Below are positions 37,386 through 45,774 of a DNA stretch of 64,000 nucleotides, piece by piece (the first letter of the stretch is position 1; every line of letters begins with the position of its first letter). This stretch comes from an uncultured Stenotrophomonas sp. (GTDB taxonomy: Bacteria; Pseudomonadota; Gammaproteobacteria; Xanthomonadales; Xanthomonadaceae): the NCBI RefSeq assembly GCF_945952405.1, contig NZ_CAMFIA010000004.1, positions 124,001-188,000 of the forward strand. Direction: 5' to 3'. Under the pieces are notes generated by a model, which did no database searches, was not told the origin of the DNA, and worked only from the letters and a program-made list of their open reading frames with translations. The position numbers were made by a program, and so were the translations under genes.

Positions 37386-38969
37386 ATGTACCTGCCCCGC
37401 TCGCCCCTGCGCCATGCCGATGCCGACCCCGGCCGACCGGTGATCTGGACGGTCAGCGTCTCGCGGTTGACCGGCCTGCTCGGCGACGTCATTCCCGAGT
37501 TCGACCGTCGCGCGCGCATCGAGCAGATCAACCTCGGCTTCGAAGACGCGGTGGACGTGATCGGCCAGCGCCTGCGCCGCGAGCACTGCGACGTGGTGAT
37601 CGCCGGCGGCTCCAATGCGGCATGGCTGCGCAGCCGCCTGGAGCTGCCGCTGGTGCCGATCCAGGCCAACGGCTTCGACCTGATGGAAGCGCTGGCGCGC
37701 GCACGCCGCATCGCCAGCCGCATCGGCCTGGTCACCCACGCCAGCGACGTACCGGTGTTCAGCAACTTCCAGCAGAGCTTCGGCCTGGAGATCGAGCACC
37801 GCCGCTTCGTGACCCGTGAAGATGCGCGCGACTGCATCGCCGACCTGCGTGCCAACGGTATCGAGGTGATCGTCGGTACCGGCATGGCCATCGACCACGC
37901 CGAGCAGGCCGGCCTGCCCGGCGTGCTGCTGTACTCGGCCGATTCGGTGCGCCAGGCCTTCGAGCACGCACTGGAACTGACCCAGGCGCTGACCCGTTCC
38001 GGTGGCAACCGGCCGGCCCCACGCCGGCGCGTTGCAGTGCGCAGCGACGTCCATGAGCTGCTCGGTGACAGCGAGTCGATGGCACAGGTGCGCGCGCAGA
38101 TCGCGCTGTATGCCCCGCATGACAGCACGGTACTGGTCAGCGGAGAAACCGGCACCGGCAAGGAGCTGGTCGCACGGCAGCTGCACGCGGCCAGTGGTCG
38201 CCGCGGCCGCTTCGTGGCGCTCAACTGCGGCGCGATCAGCGAGTCGTTGCTGGAAGCGGAGCTGTTCGGCTACAGCGATGGCGCCTTCACCGGCGCACGC
38301 CGTGGTGGCCGCGTCGGCCTGGTCGAGGCGGCCGACGGCGGCACCCTGTTCCTGGATGAGATCGGCGAACTGCCCCTGCCGCTGCAGACCCGACTGCTGC
38401 GGGTACTGGAAGAGCGCGAAGTGCTGCGCGTAGGCGCCACCGAACCCACCCCGGTCGACCTGCGCGTGGTCGCCGCGACGCTGCAGTCGCTGGAGCAGCG
38501 CGCAGCCGCCGGCAGCTTCCGCCGCGATCTCTACTACCGCCTCGCGGCACTGCGTATCGCGCTGCCGACGCTGCGTGCTCGCCGTGCTGACATCCCGCTG
38601 CTGGCACAGCATTTCTTCCGACAGCTGCGTGGCGTCGATGCGCCGCTGGATCAGGAGGCGCTGGCCCTGCTGAGCGCCGCCGAGTGGCCCGGCAACGTGC
38701 GCGAACTGCGCAACCTGGTCGATCGGCTGCGCATCCACTGGCAGCCGGGCGAAGGCCTGATCGATGCCGCCCGCTTGCTGCAGCTGGCACCCGAACTGGC
38801 ACGCGAGGGCGCCGTTTCACTGCCGGCGGAAAGCCACGGCAAGCGCCCATCACGCGCGCAGCTGGAAACACTGCTGCAGGAACACCGCAATGACCGCGAA
38901 GGCATGGCGCAGGTGCTGGGCGTATCGCGCACCACGCTGTGGCGCTGGCTGCGCGCGGAGGGGTTGTAA
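37386..38969 (+). CDS. prpR: Propionate catabolism operon regulator PrpR
   Basis: Sigma-54 enhancer-binding activator of 527 residues. The N-terminal PrpR_N sensor domain ([21 protein letters not shown]), which senses 2-methylcitrate in enterics, is followed by an AAA+ domain with Walker [10 protein letters not shown] (about 251-259), GAFTGA (about 299-304), Walker [15 protein letters not shown], and a C-terminal Fis-type HTH ([18 protein letters not shown]). The start at 37386 gives the E. coli-like N-terminus; ATG at 37350 is possible but lies inside the repeat array. Divergent from prpB. Confidence 0.94.
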   Translation: MYLPRSPLRHADADPGRPVIWTVSVSRLTGLLGDVIPEFDRRARIEQINLGFEDAVDVIGQRLRREHCDVVIAGGSNAAWLRSRLELPLVPIQANGFDLMEALARARRIASRIGLVTHASDVPVFSNFQQSFGLEIEHRRFVTREDARDCIADLRANGIEVIVGTGMAIDHAEQAGLPGVLLYSADSVRQAFEHALELTQALTRSGGNRPAPRRRVAVRSDVHELLGDSESMAQVRAQIALYAPHDSTVLVSGETGTGKELVARQLHAASGRRGRFVALNCGAISESLLEAELFGYSDGAFTGARRGGRVGLVEAADGGTLFLDEIGELPLPLQTRLLRVLEEREVLRVGATEPTPVDLRVVAATLQSLEQRAAAGSFRRDLYYRLAALRIALPTLRARRADIPLLAQHFFRQLRGVDAPLDQEALALLSAAEWPGNVRELRNLVDRLRIHWQPGEGLIDAARLLQLAPELAREGAVSLPAESHGKRPSRAQLETLLQEHRNDREGMAQVLGVSRTTLWRWLRAEGL

Positions 38970-38975
38970 CCCCTT

Positions 38976-38999
38976 GTAGAGCCGAGCCCATGCTCGGCT
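38976..38999 (+). repeat. SMAG/REP unit (GTAGAGCCGAG class), single
   Basis: A 24-nt palindromic unit beginning GTAG, GAGCCGAGC-CCAT-GCTCGGCT, 6 nt after the prpR stop. It has no inverted partner of the same class nearby. Confidence 0.8.
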
Positions 39000-39050
39000 T
39001 GCCGCTCCCCCGCGAAGTGCAGCCGACGGTCACGCAGCACGCGCCCGCCC

Positions 39051-39073
39051 ATCCACGCATGGCGTGAATCTAC
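39051..39073 (-). repeat. SMAG/REP unit (GTAGATCCACG class), single
   Basis: A 23-nt palindrome whose GTAG head is on the minus strand (GTAGATTCACGCCATGCGTG, then GAT). Its sequence class is that of the pair at 45646-45735, not that of the nearby unit at 38976, so the two are not an ordinary dimer. Confidence 0.8.
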
Positions 39074-39095
39074 TGGCCGGGGTGGCCGCCCTCCA

Positions 39096-39695
39096 TCACG
39101 GGTACAGCAGGCGCTTGCTCCAGCGGCCTTCGGCGCCGGCCTCATAGCACCAGCGCTCATGCAGGCGGAACTGCGCGCCGTACCAGAACTCGATGCGATC
39201 AGGCACCACGCGCAGGCCACTCCAGCCATCCGGACGCGGCACGTCCCGGCCCTCGAAGCGGGCCTCGATGTCGGCCACGCGCGCGTCGAATTCCTCGCGT
39301 GTCGCCAGCGTCTTCGACTGCTGCGAGGCCCATGCGCCGATCTGGCTCATGCGCGGGCGGCTGGCGAAATAGGCGTCGGCTTCAGCGTCGGCCACCTGTT
39401 CAACGCGGCCTTCGATGCGCACCTGGATGCCGGCCTCGCGCAGGCTGCGCCACAGGAACAGCAGCGCGGCCTGCGGATTGGCCAGCAACTCCTGGCCCTT
39501 GTGGCTGTCCAGGTGGGTGTAGAACACGAAACCGCGCTCGTCGAACGCCTTCAGCAGCACGGTGCGGGCCGAGGGACGGCCGTGCACGTCGGCGGTGGCC
39601 ACGGTCATCGCGTTCGGCTCGACCTCGCGGCTCTGTTTGGCCTCTTCGAACAGGGCGGCAAACGTGGACAGGGCTTCGGCGTACAGGTCGCTCAT
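39096..39695 (-). CDS. pdxH: Pyridoxine/pyridoxamine 5'-phosphate oxidase
   Basis: FMN enzyme that makes pyridoxal 5'-phosphate from PNP or PMP. 199 residues, the common short form. FMN and substrate segments are visible: [58 protein letters not shown] and the C-terminal RLHERWCYE with WSKRLLYP. Single gene, divergent from the kinase gene with 40 nt between starts. Confidence 0.96.
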   Translation of the reverse strand: MSDLYAEALSTFAALFEEAKQSREVEPNAMTVATADVHGRPSARTVLLKAFDERGFVFYTHLDSHKGQELLANPQAALLFLWRSLREAGIQVRIEGRVEQVADAEADAYFASRPRMSQIGAWASQQSKTLATREEFDARVADIEARFEGRDVPRPDGWSGLRVVPDRIEFWYGAQFRLHERWCYEAGAEGRWSKRLLYP

Positions 39696-39698
39696 GAT

Positions 39699-39729
39699 TG
39701 CGTTCTTCTCACACGGATTGGGCTATTGT
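39699..39729 (+). promoter_or_regulatory. Candidate promoter of the P-loop kinase
   Basis: TTGCGT, 19 nt, TATTGT, with the -10 ending 6 nt before the ATG at 39736. That geometry would put the transcription start at or next to the start codon, giving a leaderless mRNA. No ribosome-binding site is visible. Confidence 0.45.
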
Positions 39730-39735
39730 GGCTGC

Positions 39736-40563
39736 ATGGCCGCTGCTGCGTATATGCCCCAGGTGAAAGGATTCCCCGAAACATTGGCCGAGCAGGCGCT
39801 GGATGATGCGCTGGGCAGCGGCGCAGCGGTTCCAGTATTGGCGATCAGCGGCCTGCAGGGGAGCGGCAAATCGACGCTGGCCGCGCAGGTGGTGGCGCGC
39901 GCCCAGGCGCGCGGCCTGAACGCTGCCACGCTGTCGATCGATGACGTCTACCTGACCCGCGCGCAGCGCCAGCGGCTGGCCCGCCAGGTGCATCCGCTGC
40001 TGATCACCCGTGGCCCACCCGGCACCCACGACCTGGCACTGGCCCACGCCGTGTTCGACGCCGCCGCCGCACGCCAGCCGTTCGCGCTGCCGCGCTTCGA
40101 CAAGCTGGCCGACGAACGCCTGCCCGAGGCGCTGTGGCCGCGGCTGCAGCAGCCGCTGGACCTGCTGGTGTTCGAGGGCTGGTTCCTCGGCACGCCCGCA
40201 CAGGATGACGATGCGCTGGACAGCCCGCTGAACGCGCTGGAACGCGAAGCCGACGCCGATGGCCGCTGGCGGCGCTGGTGCAACCAGGCGCTGGCCCGCG
40301 ACTACCCGGCACTGTGGCAGCGCTGTGACCGCCTGTGGTTCCTGCAGCCACCGGATTTCTCGGTGGTGCCGCGCTGGCGCTGGCAACAGGAGCAGAACCT
40401 GCAGTCGGCGCAGCCGGGCCGGCACGGCATGAGCCGGCCGCAGCTGGAGCGCTTCGTGCAGTACTACGAGCGGGTCAGCCGGCAAGCGCTGCACACCCTG
40501 CCCGGGCGCGCCGACCATGTGGTGGTGCTGGACGGCCAGCGCCAGGTGCAGGCCGTGCGCTGA
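39736..40563 (+). CDS. P-loop kinase, D-glycerate 3-kinase-like
   Basis: A 275-residue cytoplasmic kinase with Walker A GLQGSGKS (39-46), LSIDDVYLTRAQR and RGPPGTHDLALA. These three together match the plant/bacterial glycerate kinase GLYK group within the uridine-kinase-like superfamily. The substrate could be D-glycerate, but pantothenate- or uridine-kinase-like activity cannot be excluded. The start at 39736 has no Shine-Dalgarno; see the promoter. It converges on the dodecin gene. Confidence 0.83.
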   Translation: MAAAAYMPQVKGFPETLAEQALDDALGSGAAVPVLAISGLQGSGKSTLAAQVVARAQARGLNAATLSIDDVYLTRAQRQRLARQVHPLLITRGPPGTHDLALAHAVFDAAAARQPFALPRFDKLADERLPEALWPRLQQPLDLLVFEGWFLGTPAQDDDALDSPLNALEREADADGRWRRWCNQALARDYPALWQRCDRLWFLQPPDFSVVPRWRWQQEQNLQSAQPGRHGMSRPQLERFVQYYERVSRQALHTLPGRADHVVVLDGQRQVQAVR

Positions 40564-40569
40564 AGGCGC

Positions 40570-40773
40570 CTATTCCACCAGGAAGGTCACCCGCAGGTTG
40601 ACCCGCCATTCGGTGATGTCGCCGCTGCCGTTGGTGACGACCTTGGTCTCGTTCACCCAGGCGCCCTGGATGCCCTTGACCGTCTCCGAGACCTTCTTCA
40701 GCCCGCTGCGCACCGCATCCTCCACGCTCTTTGGCGAGGACGCGGTGATTTCGATGACCTTGGCGACCGTCAT
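40570..40773 (-). CDS. Dodecin
   Basis: A 67-residue flavin-binding protein that forms a dodecameric shell and stores or buffers flavin. The family signature is clear: VAKVIEITASSPKSVEDAVRSGLKK, VKGIQGAWVNE and WRVNLRVTFLVE; Trp39 is the flavin-stacking residue. The start at 40773 gives the family length. The upstream extension of the frame is not conserved. Confidence 0.95.
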   Translation of the reverse strand: MTVAKVIEITASSPKSVEDAVRSGLKKVSETVKGIQGAWVNETKVVTNGSGDITEWRVNLRVTFLVE

Positions 40774-40871
40774 GGCCTGTACTCCGGCTGGCGCGGGAAA
40801 CCCCGCAGGAAGGACCACCCTGACGTGAAGAACGTAAAGGCCGGGGCACGGAGGTGTTAGCATCAGAGGGC

Positions 40872-41414
40872 ATGAATCCCGCTCCGAACCTGATCCTGAT
40901 CGGCCCGATGGGCGCCGGCAAAACCTGCATCGGCCGCCGCCTGGCCGAGCGCTTCACGCTGGCATTCGTCGATGTCGACCAGGCCATCGTCGATGCCGTC
41001 GGCGCCAGCATCCCGGCCATCTTCGAGCACTCGGGCGAAACCGGCTTCCGCAGCCATGAACGCGAAGCCCTTGCCCGCGTGCTGGAAGGCCAGGGCCAGC
41101 TGGTCTCCACCGGTGGCGGCGCGATACTGGACCCGGACAACCGCGCACTGATCGCCCAACGCGGCTTCGTGGTCTACCTGCGGGTCAGCGTGGCGGCCCA
41201 GCTGGAACGCCTGGCCCGCGACAAGGGCCGGCCCCTGCTGCAGCGCCCGGACCGCGAGCAGGTGCTGCACGACCTCGCCGCGCACCGCGACCCGCTGTAC
41301 CGTGCGCTGGCCGACCTCACCCTCGATACCGACCCGTACACCGCTGCCGATGCGACCGCCCAGCTTGTGGTCAAGCTGGCCACGCAATGGCAGCGCCAGG
41401 ACCTGACCGCATGA
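40872..41414 (+). CDS. aroK: Shikimate kinase
   Basis: Phosphorylates shikimate in aromatic amino acid synthesis. 180 residues with Walker A GPMGAGKT (11-18), the shikimate-binding [21 protein letters not shown] and the lid [11 protein letters not shown]. The start at 40872 has AGAGGG upstream. Overlaps aroB by 4 nt (ATGA), the standard aroK-aroB pair. Confidence 0.97.
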   Translation: MNPAPNLILIGPMGAGKTCIGRRLAERFTLAFVDVDQAIVDAVGASIPAIFEHSGETGFRSHEREALARVLEGQGQLVSTGGGAILDPDNRALIAQRGFVVYLRVSVAAQLERLARDKGRPLLQRPDREQVLHDLAAHRDPLYRALADLTLDTDPYTAADATAQLVVKLATQWQRQDLTA

Positions 41415-42523
41415 CCTCCCCCGCCCTGCTGCAGGTCGCCGTTGGCGGCGACCGCCCCTACTCCATCACCATCGGCGCCGGTGCACAGGCCGATGGCGCT
41501 GCGCTGGCCGCACATGTGCGTGGCCGCCACGTACTGCTGCTCAGCGACAGCGAGGTCGCCCCGCGCTACCTGTCCGCAGTGAAACAGGCCCTGCTGGCGG
41601 CGCGTCCGCAGCTGATCATCGGCGAACACGTGCTGCCCGCGGGCGAAGCCTCCAAGACCCTGGCCGAATTCGGCCGCGCGATCGAGGCCCTGGCATCGCT
41701 CGGTGCCACCCGCGATGCCTGCGTGTTCGCCCTGGGTGGCGGCGTGGTCGGTGATCTCGCCGGTTTCGCCGCGGCCTGCTGGATGCGCGGCGTGGATTGC
41801 GTGCAGCTGCCGACCACCCTGCTGGCGATGGTCGATTCGTCGGTGGGCGGCAAGACCGCGGTCGACATCCCGGCCGGCAAGAATCTGGTCGGCGCCTTCC
41901 ATCCGCCGCGCGCGGTGATCGCAGATACCCGTGTGCTGGCCACGCTGCCGCCACGCGAACTGCGGGCGGGCCTGGCCGAAGTGGTGAAGTACGGCGCCCT
42001 GGGCGATGCCGACTTCTTCGACTGGCTGCAGCACAACGCCGAGGCGCTGGTCGCCGGCGAAGACAATGTGCTTGCCGAAGCCATCGCGCGCAGCTGCCGG
42101 CACAAGGCCGCCATCGTCGAGCGCGATCCGTTCGAGCAGGGCGAGCGCGCACTGCTCAACCTCGGCCACACCTTCGGCCATGCCATCGAGACCGAACAGG
42201 GTTATTCCGCGCCGGGCCGCGATGCGCTGAACCACGGCGAGGCGGTCGCGGTGGGCATGGTGCTGGCCGCGAAGCTGTCCACCCAGCTCGGCCTGGCCGG
42301 GGATGCCGACCGTGCACGCCTGCAAGCGCTGCTGGAACGCCTCGGCCTGCCGGTGGCGATCCCGGCTGGACTGGATCCACAGGCACTGCTCGGCCGCATG
42401 CGGCTGGACAAGAAGAACGTGGCCGGACGCCTGCGTTTGGTGCTGTGGCGGGGCATGGGCCGCGCCGAAGTGGTGGCGGACGTCGATGAAGCCGCCGTGC
42501 TGACGGTGCTGGGCGAAGGCTGA
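41411..42523 (+). CDS. aroB: 3-dehydroquinate synthase
   Basis: Second enzyme of the shikimate pathway, converts DAHP to 3-dehydroquinate, NAD- and metal-dependent. 370 residues with [33 protein letters not shown], the metal ligands in [11 protein letters not shown] and HGEAVAVGM. Starts inside the aroK stop. A REP pair follows the stop. Confidence 0.97.
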   Translation: MTSPALLQVAVGGDRPYSITIGAGAQADGAALAAHVRGRHVLLLSDSEVAPRYLSAVKQALLAARPQLIIGEHVLPAGEASKTLAEFGRAIEALASLGATRDACVFALGGGVVGDLAGFAAACWMRGVDCVQLPTTLLAMVDSSVGGKTAVDIPAGKNLVGAFHPPRAVIADTRVLATLPPRELRAGLAEVVKYGALGDADFFDWLQHNAEALVAGEDNVLAEAIARSCRHKAAIVERDPFEQGERALLNLGHTFGHAIETEQGYSAPGRDALNHGEAVAVGMVLAAKLSTQLGLAGDADRARLQALLERLGLPVAIPAGLDPQALLGRMRLDKKNVAGRLRLVLWRGMGRAEVVADVDEAAVLTVLGEG

Positions 42524-42526
42524 GTG

Positions 42527-42601
42527 GTCGTGCCGGCCGCTGGCCGGCATCCAGGTCAGATCCCCAGGTTCCTGGGGTTGCCGGCCAGCGTCCGGCACTA
42601 C
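42527..42601. repeat. SMAG/REP inverted pair, slightly diverged
   Basis: Units at 42527-42549 (+) and 42579-42601 (-). The left head is GTCG rather than GTAG and the right unit has one internal change, so this is a decaying copy of the GTAGTGCCGG class. The 29-nt spacer holds its own palindrome CCCCAGG-TT-CCTGGGG (42562-42577). Confidence 0.82.
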
Positions 42602-42632
42602 CGCGTTGCGGCAAGGCTCACCGTTGCCCCGC

Positions 42633-42638
42633 TACAAT
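42633..42638 (+). promoter_or_regulatory. TACAAT -10 element close to the WGR gene start
   Basis: TACAAT ends 6 nt before the ATG at 42645, so a transcript would begin at the start codon (leaderless). The -35 is unclear. Confidence 0.4.
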
Positions 42639-42644
42639 CGGCCC

Positions 42645-42884
42645 ATGCACGTCTACCTGCAACATCCCGACGCCGGTGCGCAGGCACCGCGCTTCCTGCG
42701 CCTGAGCCTGCTGCCGGACCTGTTCGGCGGCTGGGAACTGCTGCGCGAGAGCGGTCGCGTCGGCAGCCGCTCGCAGCTGCGGCGCGAGCTGTTCCTGCAG
42801 GCCGACGAAGCCCGCCACGCCTTCGAGAAGGCCCGCGACGCCGAACTGCATCGCGGCTTCCAGATCCTTTCGCACGGCGACTGA
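42645..42884 (+). CDS. WGR-domain mini-protein
   Basis: A 79-residue protein that is almost only a WGR domain: [18 protein letters not shown], with [12 protein letters not shown] domains occur in PARP and other nucleic-acid enzymes and as isolated small bacterial proteins of unknown role. The central WGR is changed to SGR here. No Shine-Dalgarno; the nearby TACAAT suggests leaderless translation. The hemE gene follows after about 25-35 nt, so they may be co-transcribed. Confidence 0.78.
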   Translation: MHVYLQHPDAGAQAPRFLRLSLLPDLFGGWELLRESGRVGSRSQLRRELFLQADEARHAFEKARDAELHRGFQILSHGD

Positions 42885-42918
42885 CGCCGCTGCCCCTTTC
42901 GTCCAAGGAATGCCCATC

Positions 42919-43992
42919 GTGACCAGCCCTCTCCGCAACGATCGCCTGCTGCGCGCCCTGCGCCGCGAACCGGTGGACTGCACCCCCGTCTGGCTGATGC
43001 GCCAGGCCGGCCGTTACCTGCCGGAATACCGCGCGACCCGGGCCAAGGCCGGCAGCTTCCTGGCCATGGCCAAGACCCCGGAGATCGCCTGCGAAGTCAC
43101 CCTGCAGCCGCTGCGCCGCTTCCCGCTGGACGCGGCGATCCTGTTCTCGGACATCCTCACCATTCCCGATGCGATGGGCCTGGAGCTGTACTTCGTCGAA
43201 GGCGAAGGCCCGAAGTTCCGCCACCCGGTGCGTGATGAAGCCGCCATCGCCAGGCTGGCGGTGCCGGACATGGAACAGGACCTGGGCTACGTGATGGACG
43301 CGGTGCGCCTGATCCGCCGTGAACTGGACGGCCAGGTGCCGCTGATCGGCTTCTCCGGCAGCCCGTGGACGCTGGCCTGCTACATGGTGGAGGGCGGTGG
43401 CAGCAAGGATTTCTCGCGCATCAAGGCGATGGCGCTCAACCACCCGCAGGCCCTGCACCGCCTGCTGGACGTCACCACCGAAGCGGTGATCGCCTACCTC
43501 GGCGCGCAGCGCGCGGCCGGTGCGCAGGCACTGCAGGTGTTCGACACCTGGGGCGGCGTGCTTTCGCCGGCGATGTACCGTGAGTTCTCGCTGCGCTACC
43601 TGCAGCGCATTGCCGAAGGGCTGGACCGTGGCGAGGGCAGCGAGCGCACCCCGCTGATCCTGTTCGGCAAGGGCACCGGCCTGCACCTGGAAGCGCTGTC
43701 GCAGACCGGTGCGGATGCGTTGGGCCTGGACTGGACGCTGGACCTGGATGAAGCGATGCGCCGGACCGGTGGCCGCGTTGCCCTGCAGGGCAACCTCGAC
43801 CCGACCACGCTGTACGCCTCGCCGGATGCGATCGCCGCCGCCGCCGCGCGCGTGCTGGATACCTATGCCGCCGGCAACGGCGGTTCGCGCGAAGGCCATG
43901 TGTTCAACCTCGGCCACGGCATGTCGCCGGACATGGACCCGGCCCACGTGCAGGTGCTGGTCGACGCGGTGCACGCGCACAGCCAGCGCTGA
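42919..43992 (+). CDS. hemE: Uroporphyrinogen decarboxylase
   Basis: Decarboxylates uroporphyrinogen III to coproporphyrinogen III in heme synthesis. About 357 residues with [33 protein letters not shown] and [13 protein letters not shown]. The GTG at 42919 is preferred because AAGGA lies 9 nt upstream; the ATG at 42910 sits directly on the Shine-Dalgarno but would add only three residues. Confidence 0.95.
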   Translation: MTSPLRNDRLLRALRREPVDCTPVWLMRQAGRYLPEYRATRAKAGSFLAMAKTPEIACEVTLQPLRRFPLDAAILFSDILTIPDAMGLELYFVEGEGPKFRHPVRDEAAIARLAVPDMEQDLGYVMDAVRLIRRELDGQVPLIGFSGSPWTLACYMVEGGGSKDFSRIKAMALNHPQALHRLLDVTTEAVIAYLGAQRAAGAQALQVFDTWGGVLSPAMYREFSLRYLQRIAEGLDRGEGSERTPLILFGKGTGLHLEALSQTGADALGLDWTLDLDEAMRRTGGRVALQGNLDPTTLYASPDAIAAAAARVLDTYAAGNGGSREGHVFNLGHGMSPDMDPAHVQVLVDAVHAHSQR

Positions 43993-44012
43993 GCACCACG
44001 CAGGCAGGCATA

Positions 44013-44030
44013 GCGCGATCTTGATCGCGC
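44013..44030. promoter_or_regulatory. Palindrome GCGCGATC-TT-GATCGCGC upstream of the exporter gene
   Basis: An 8-bp palindrome 55 nt before the mdtD-like start, with a further GCGCGATC copy at about 44044. It could be a repressor site for the exporter or the end of hemE transcription; no U-tract is present. Confidence 0.35.
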
Positions 44031-44084
44031 CATGACCCGCATTGCGCGATCATGGCGGCCCCCACGCTGCACCGGCCGCACGCC

Positions 44085-45494
44085 ATGCCCACATCGCCAT
44101 CGACCTACAACCGCCACCGCCCGCTGCTGTGGCTGGTGTCCCTGGCGATCTTCATGCAGATGCTGGATTCGACCATCGTCAACACGGCATTGCCGGCGAT
44201 GGCCGCAAGCCTGGGCGAGAGCCCGCTGCAGATGCAATCGGTGGTGTTCAGCTACGCATTGGCGGTGGCCACCTTCATCCCCGCTTCCGGCTGGATCGCC
44301 GACCGCTACGGCACGCGGCGCACCTTCCTGGTGGCGATCATCCTGTTCACCCTCGGCTCGCTGGCCTGCGCGCTGGCCCAGCACCTGCACCAGCTGGTCG
44401 GTGCGCGGGTGCTGCAGGGCATCGGCGGCGCAATGCTGCTGCCGGTCGGCCGCCTGGCAGTGATGCGCTCGGTGTCGCGCGAGGATTTCCTGCGTGCCAT
44501 GAGCTTCATCGCCATCCCGGCCCTGGTCGGCCCGTTGATCGGCCCGACCCTGGGCGGCTGGCTGGTCGAAATCGCCTCGTGGCATTGGGTATTCCTGATC
44601 AACCTGCCGATCGGCGTGATCGGTTTCATCGCTGCGATGAAGATCATGCCGGACCACTACGCCAGCCATCGCACCCGCTTCGACCTGCGCGGCTACACCA
44701 TGCTGGCCTTCGCGATGGTGGTGCTGTCGCTGGCGCTGGACGGCATTTCCGGGCTCGGCACGCCGCATGCGCTGGTGATGCTGATGACCGTCGCCGGCCT
44801 GGCGGCGCTGGTCGGCTACTGGCTGCATGCCGCCAACTCGACCGCACCCTTGTTCTCGCTGGCATTGTTCCGCGTGCCCAGCTACCGCATCGGCATCCTC
44901 GGCAACCTGTTCTCGCGCATCGGCAGCAGTGCCATGCCGATGCTGATCCCGCTGCTGCTGCAGGTGGGCCTCGGCCTCGGCCCGATGAACGCCGGCCTGA
45001 TGATGGTGCCGGTGGCGGCCGCCGGCATGGTCTCGAAGAAGCTGGCGGTGAAGCTGGTCGAGCGCTATGGCTACCGCCGCGTGCTGATGGTCAACACCGT
45101 GCTGGTGGGCCTGGCGATGGCCAGCTTCATCCTGATGACGCCGGGCCAGCACCTGGCGTGGCGCCTGCTGCAGCTGGCGTTCTTCGGCGCGGTCAATTCG
45201 CTGCAGTTCACCGTGATGAACACCGTGACCCTGCGCGATCTCGACCGCGAGTTCGCCAGTTCCGGCAACAGCCTGCTGTCGATGGTGATGATGCTGGCCG
45301 CCGGTTTCGGTGCCGCCGCAGCGGGCAGCCTGCTGGCCGCGTTCGGCAGCCACCTGGACAGCAACAGTGCGACCGCCGCGCTGCACGCGACGTTCCTGTG
45401 CGTGGGTGCGATCACCCTGACGTCGACGATGATCTTCTGGCAGCTGCCCGATACCAAGCCCGAGCCGCGGCAGGTCGAACACGTGGCGGAGTGA
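44085..45494 (+). CDS. mdtD: MFS multidrug exporter of the DHA2 family, MdtD-like
   Basis: Inner-membrane proton-coupled exporter, about 469 residues with about 14 TM helices. Motifs: DSTIVNTALPAMA (motif D1), GWIADRYGTRR (motif A), GARVLQGIGGAMLLPVGR (motif B) and PLIGPTLGGWLVE (motif C). It follows E. coli MdtD closely over the first half. The start at 44085 gives the E. coli length; ATG at 44052 would add 11 residues. No regulator or periplasmic adaptor gene is adjacent, so it likely works alone. Confidence 0.9.
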   Translation: MPTSPSTYNRHRPLLWLVSLAIFMQMLDSTIVNTALPAMAASLGESPLQMQSVVFSYALAVATFIPASGWIADRYGTRRTFLVAIILFTLGSLACALAQHLHQLVGARVLQGIGGAMLLPVGRLAVMRSVSREDFLRAMSFIAIPALVGPLIGPTLGGWLVEIASWHWVFLINLPIGVIGFIAAMKIMPDHYASHRTRFDLRGYTMLAFAMVVLSLALDGISGLGTPHALVMLMTVAGLAALVGYWLHAANSTAPLFSLALFRVPSYRIGILGNLFSRIGSSAMPMLIPLLLQVGLGLGPMNAGLMMVPVAAAGMVSKKLAVKLVERYGYRRVLMVNTVLVGLAMASFILMTPGQHLAWRLLQLAFFGAVNSLQFTVMNTVTLRDLDREFASSGNSLLSMVMMLAAGFGAAAAGSLLAAFGSHLDSNSATAALHATFLCVGAITLTSTMIFWQLPDTKPEPRQVEHVAE

Positions 45495-45500
45495 GGTTCG

Positions 45501-45519
45501 GCAGGGCCTGCGGCCCTGC
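45501..45519. terminator. Hairpin after the mdtD-like gene
   Basis: GCAGGGC-CTGCG-GCCCTGC starts 7 nt after the stop codon. Terminator-like stem without a U-tract. Confidence 0.4.
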
Positions 45520-45645
45520 ACCCGCTACAGGCAACGGCAACTGCTGAAGCAACAGCAGGCTTCCTGCGGGTTGGCGAGGTGCTGTGGGTGTGCGGGGCCG
45601 CCGTAAACCCACAGCACCCCGCCTTCGACGGTTTCCCGGTAGCCA

Positions 45646-45735
45646 GTAGATCCACGCCATGCGTGGAGGAATCTCCGTCGGAATCGAATATTTCGAATTG
45701 AAATCGAAATGCATCCACGCATGGCGTGGATCTAC
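45646..45735. repeat. SMAG/REP inverted pair (GTAGATCCACG class)
   Basis: Units at 45646-45667 (+) and 45713-45735 (-), separated by 45 nt of AT-richer DNA holding TCGAATATTTCGA. Rest of the roughly 280-nt gap between the exporter and the first sensor kinase gene shows no coding sequence or promoter that I can support. Confidence 0.85.
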
Positions 45736-45774
45736 TGGCCACCGGGACAGGTCTGGGGGAGCCTACCGATGCAC

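Noticed and set aside
37355..38738. Minus-strand frames opposite prpR
   Set aside because: No homology, while prpR on the plus strand has Walker A, GAFTGA and HTH.
42910..42918. ATG at 42910 as the hemE start
   Set aside because: It lies directly on the Shine-Dalgarno AAGGA; the GTG at 42919 has proper spacing. Only three residues differ.
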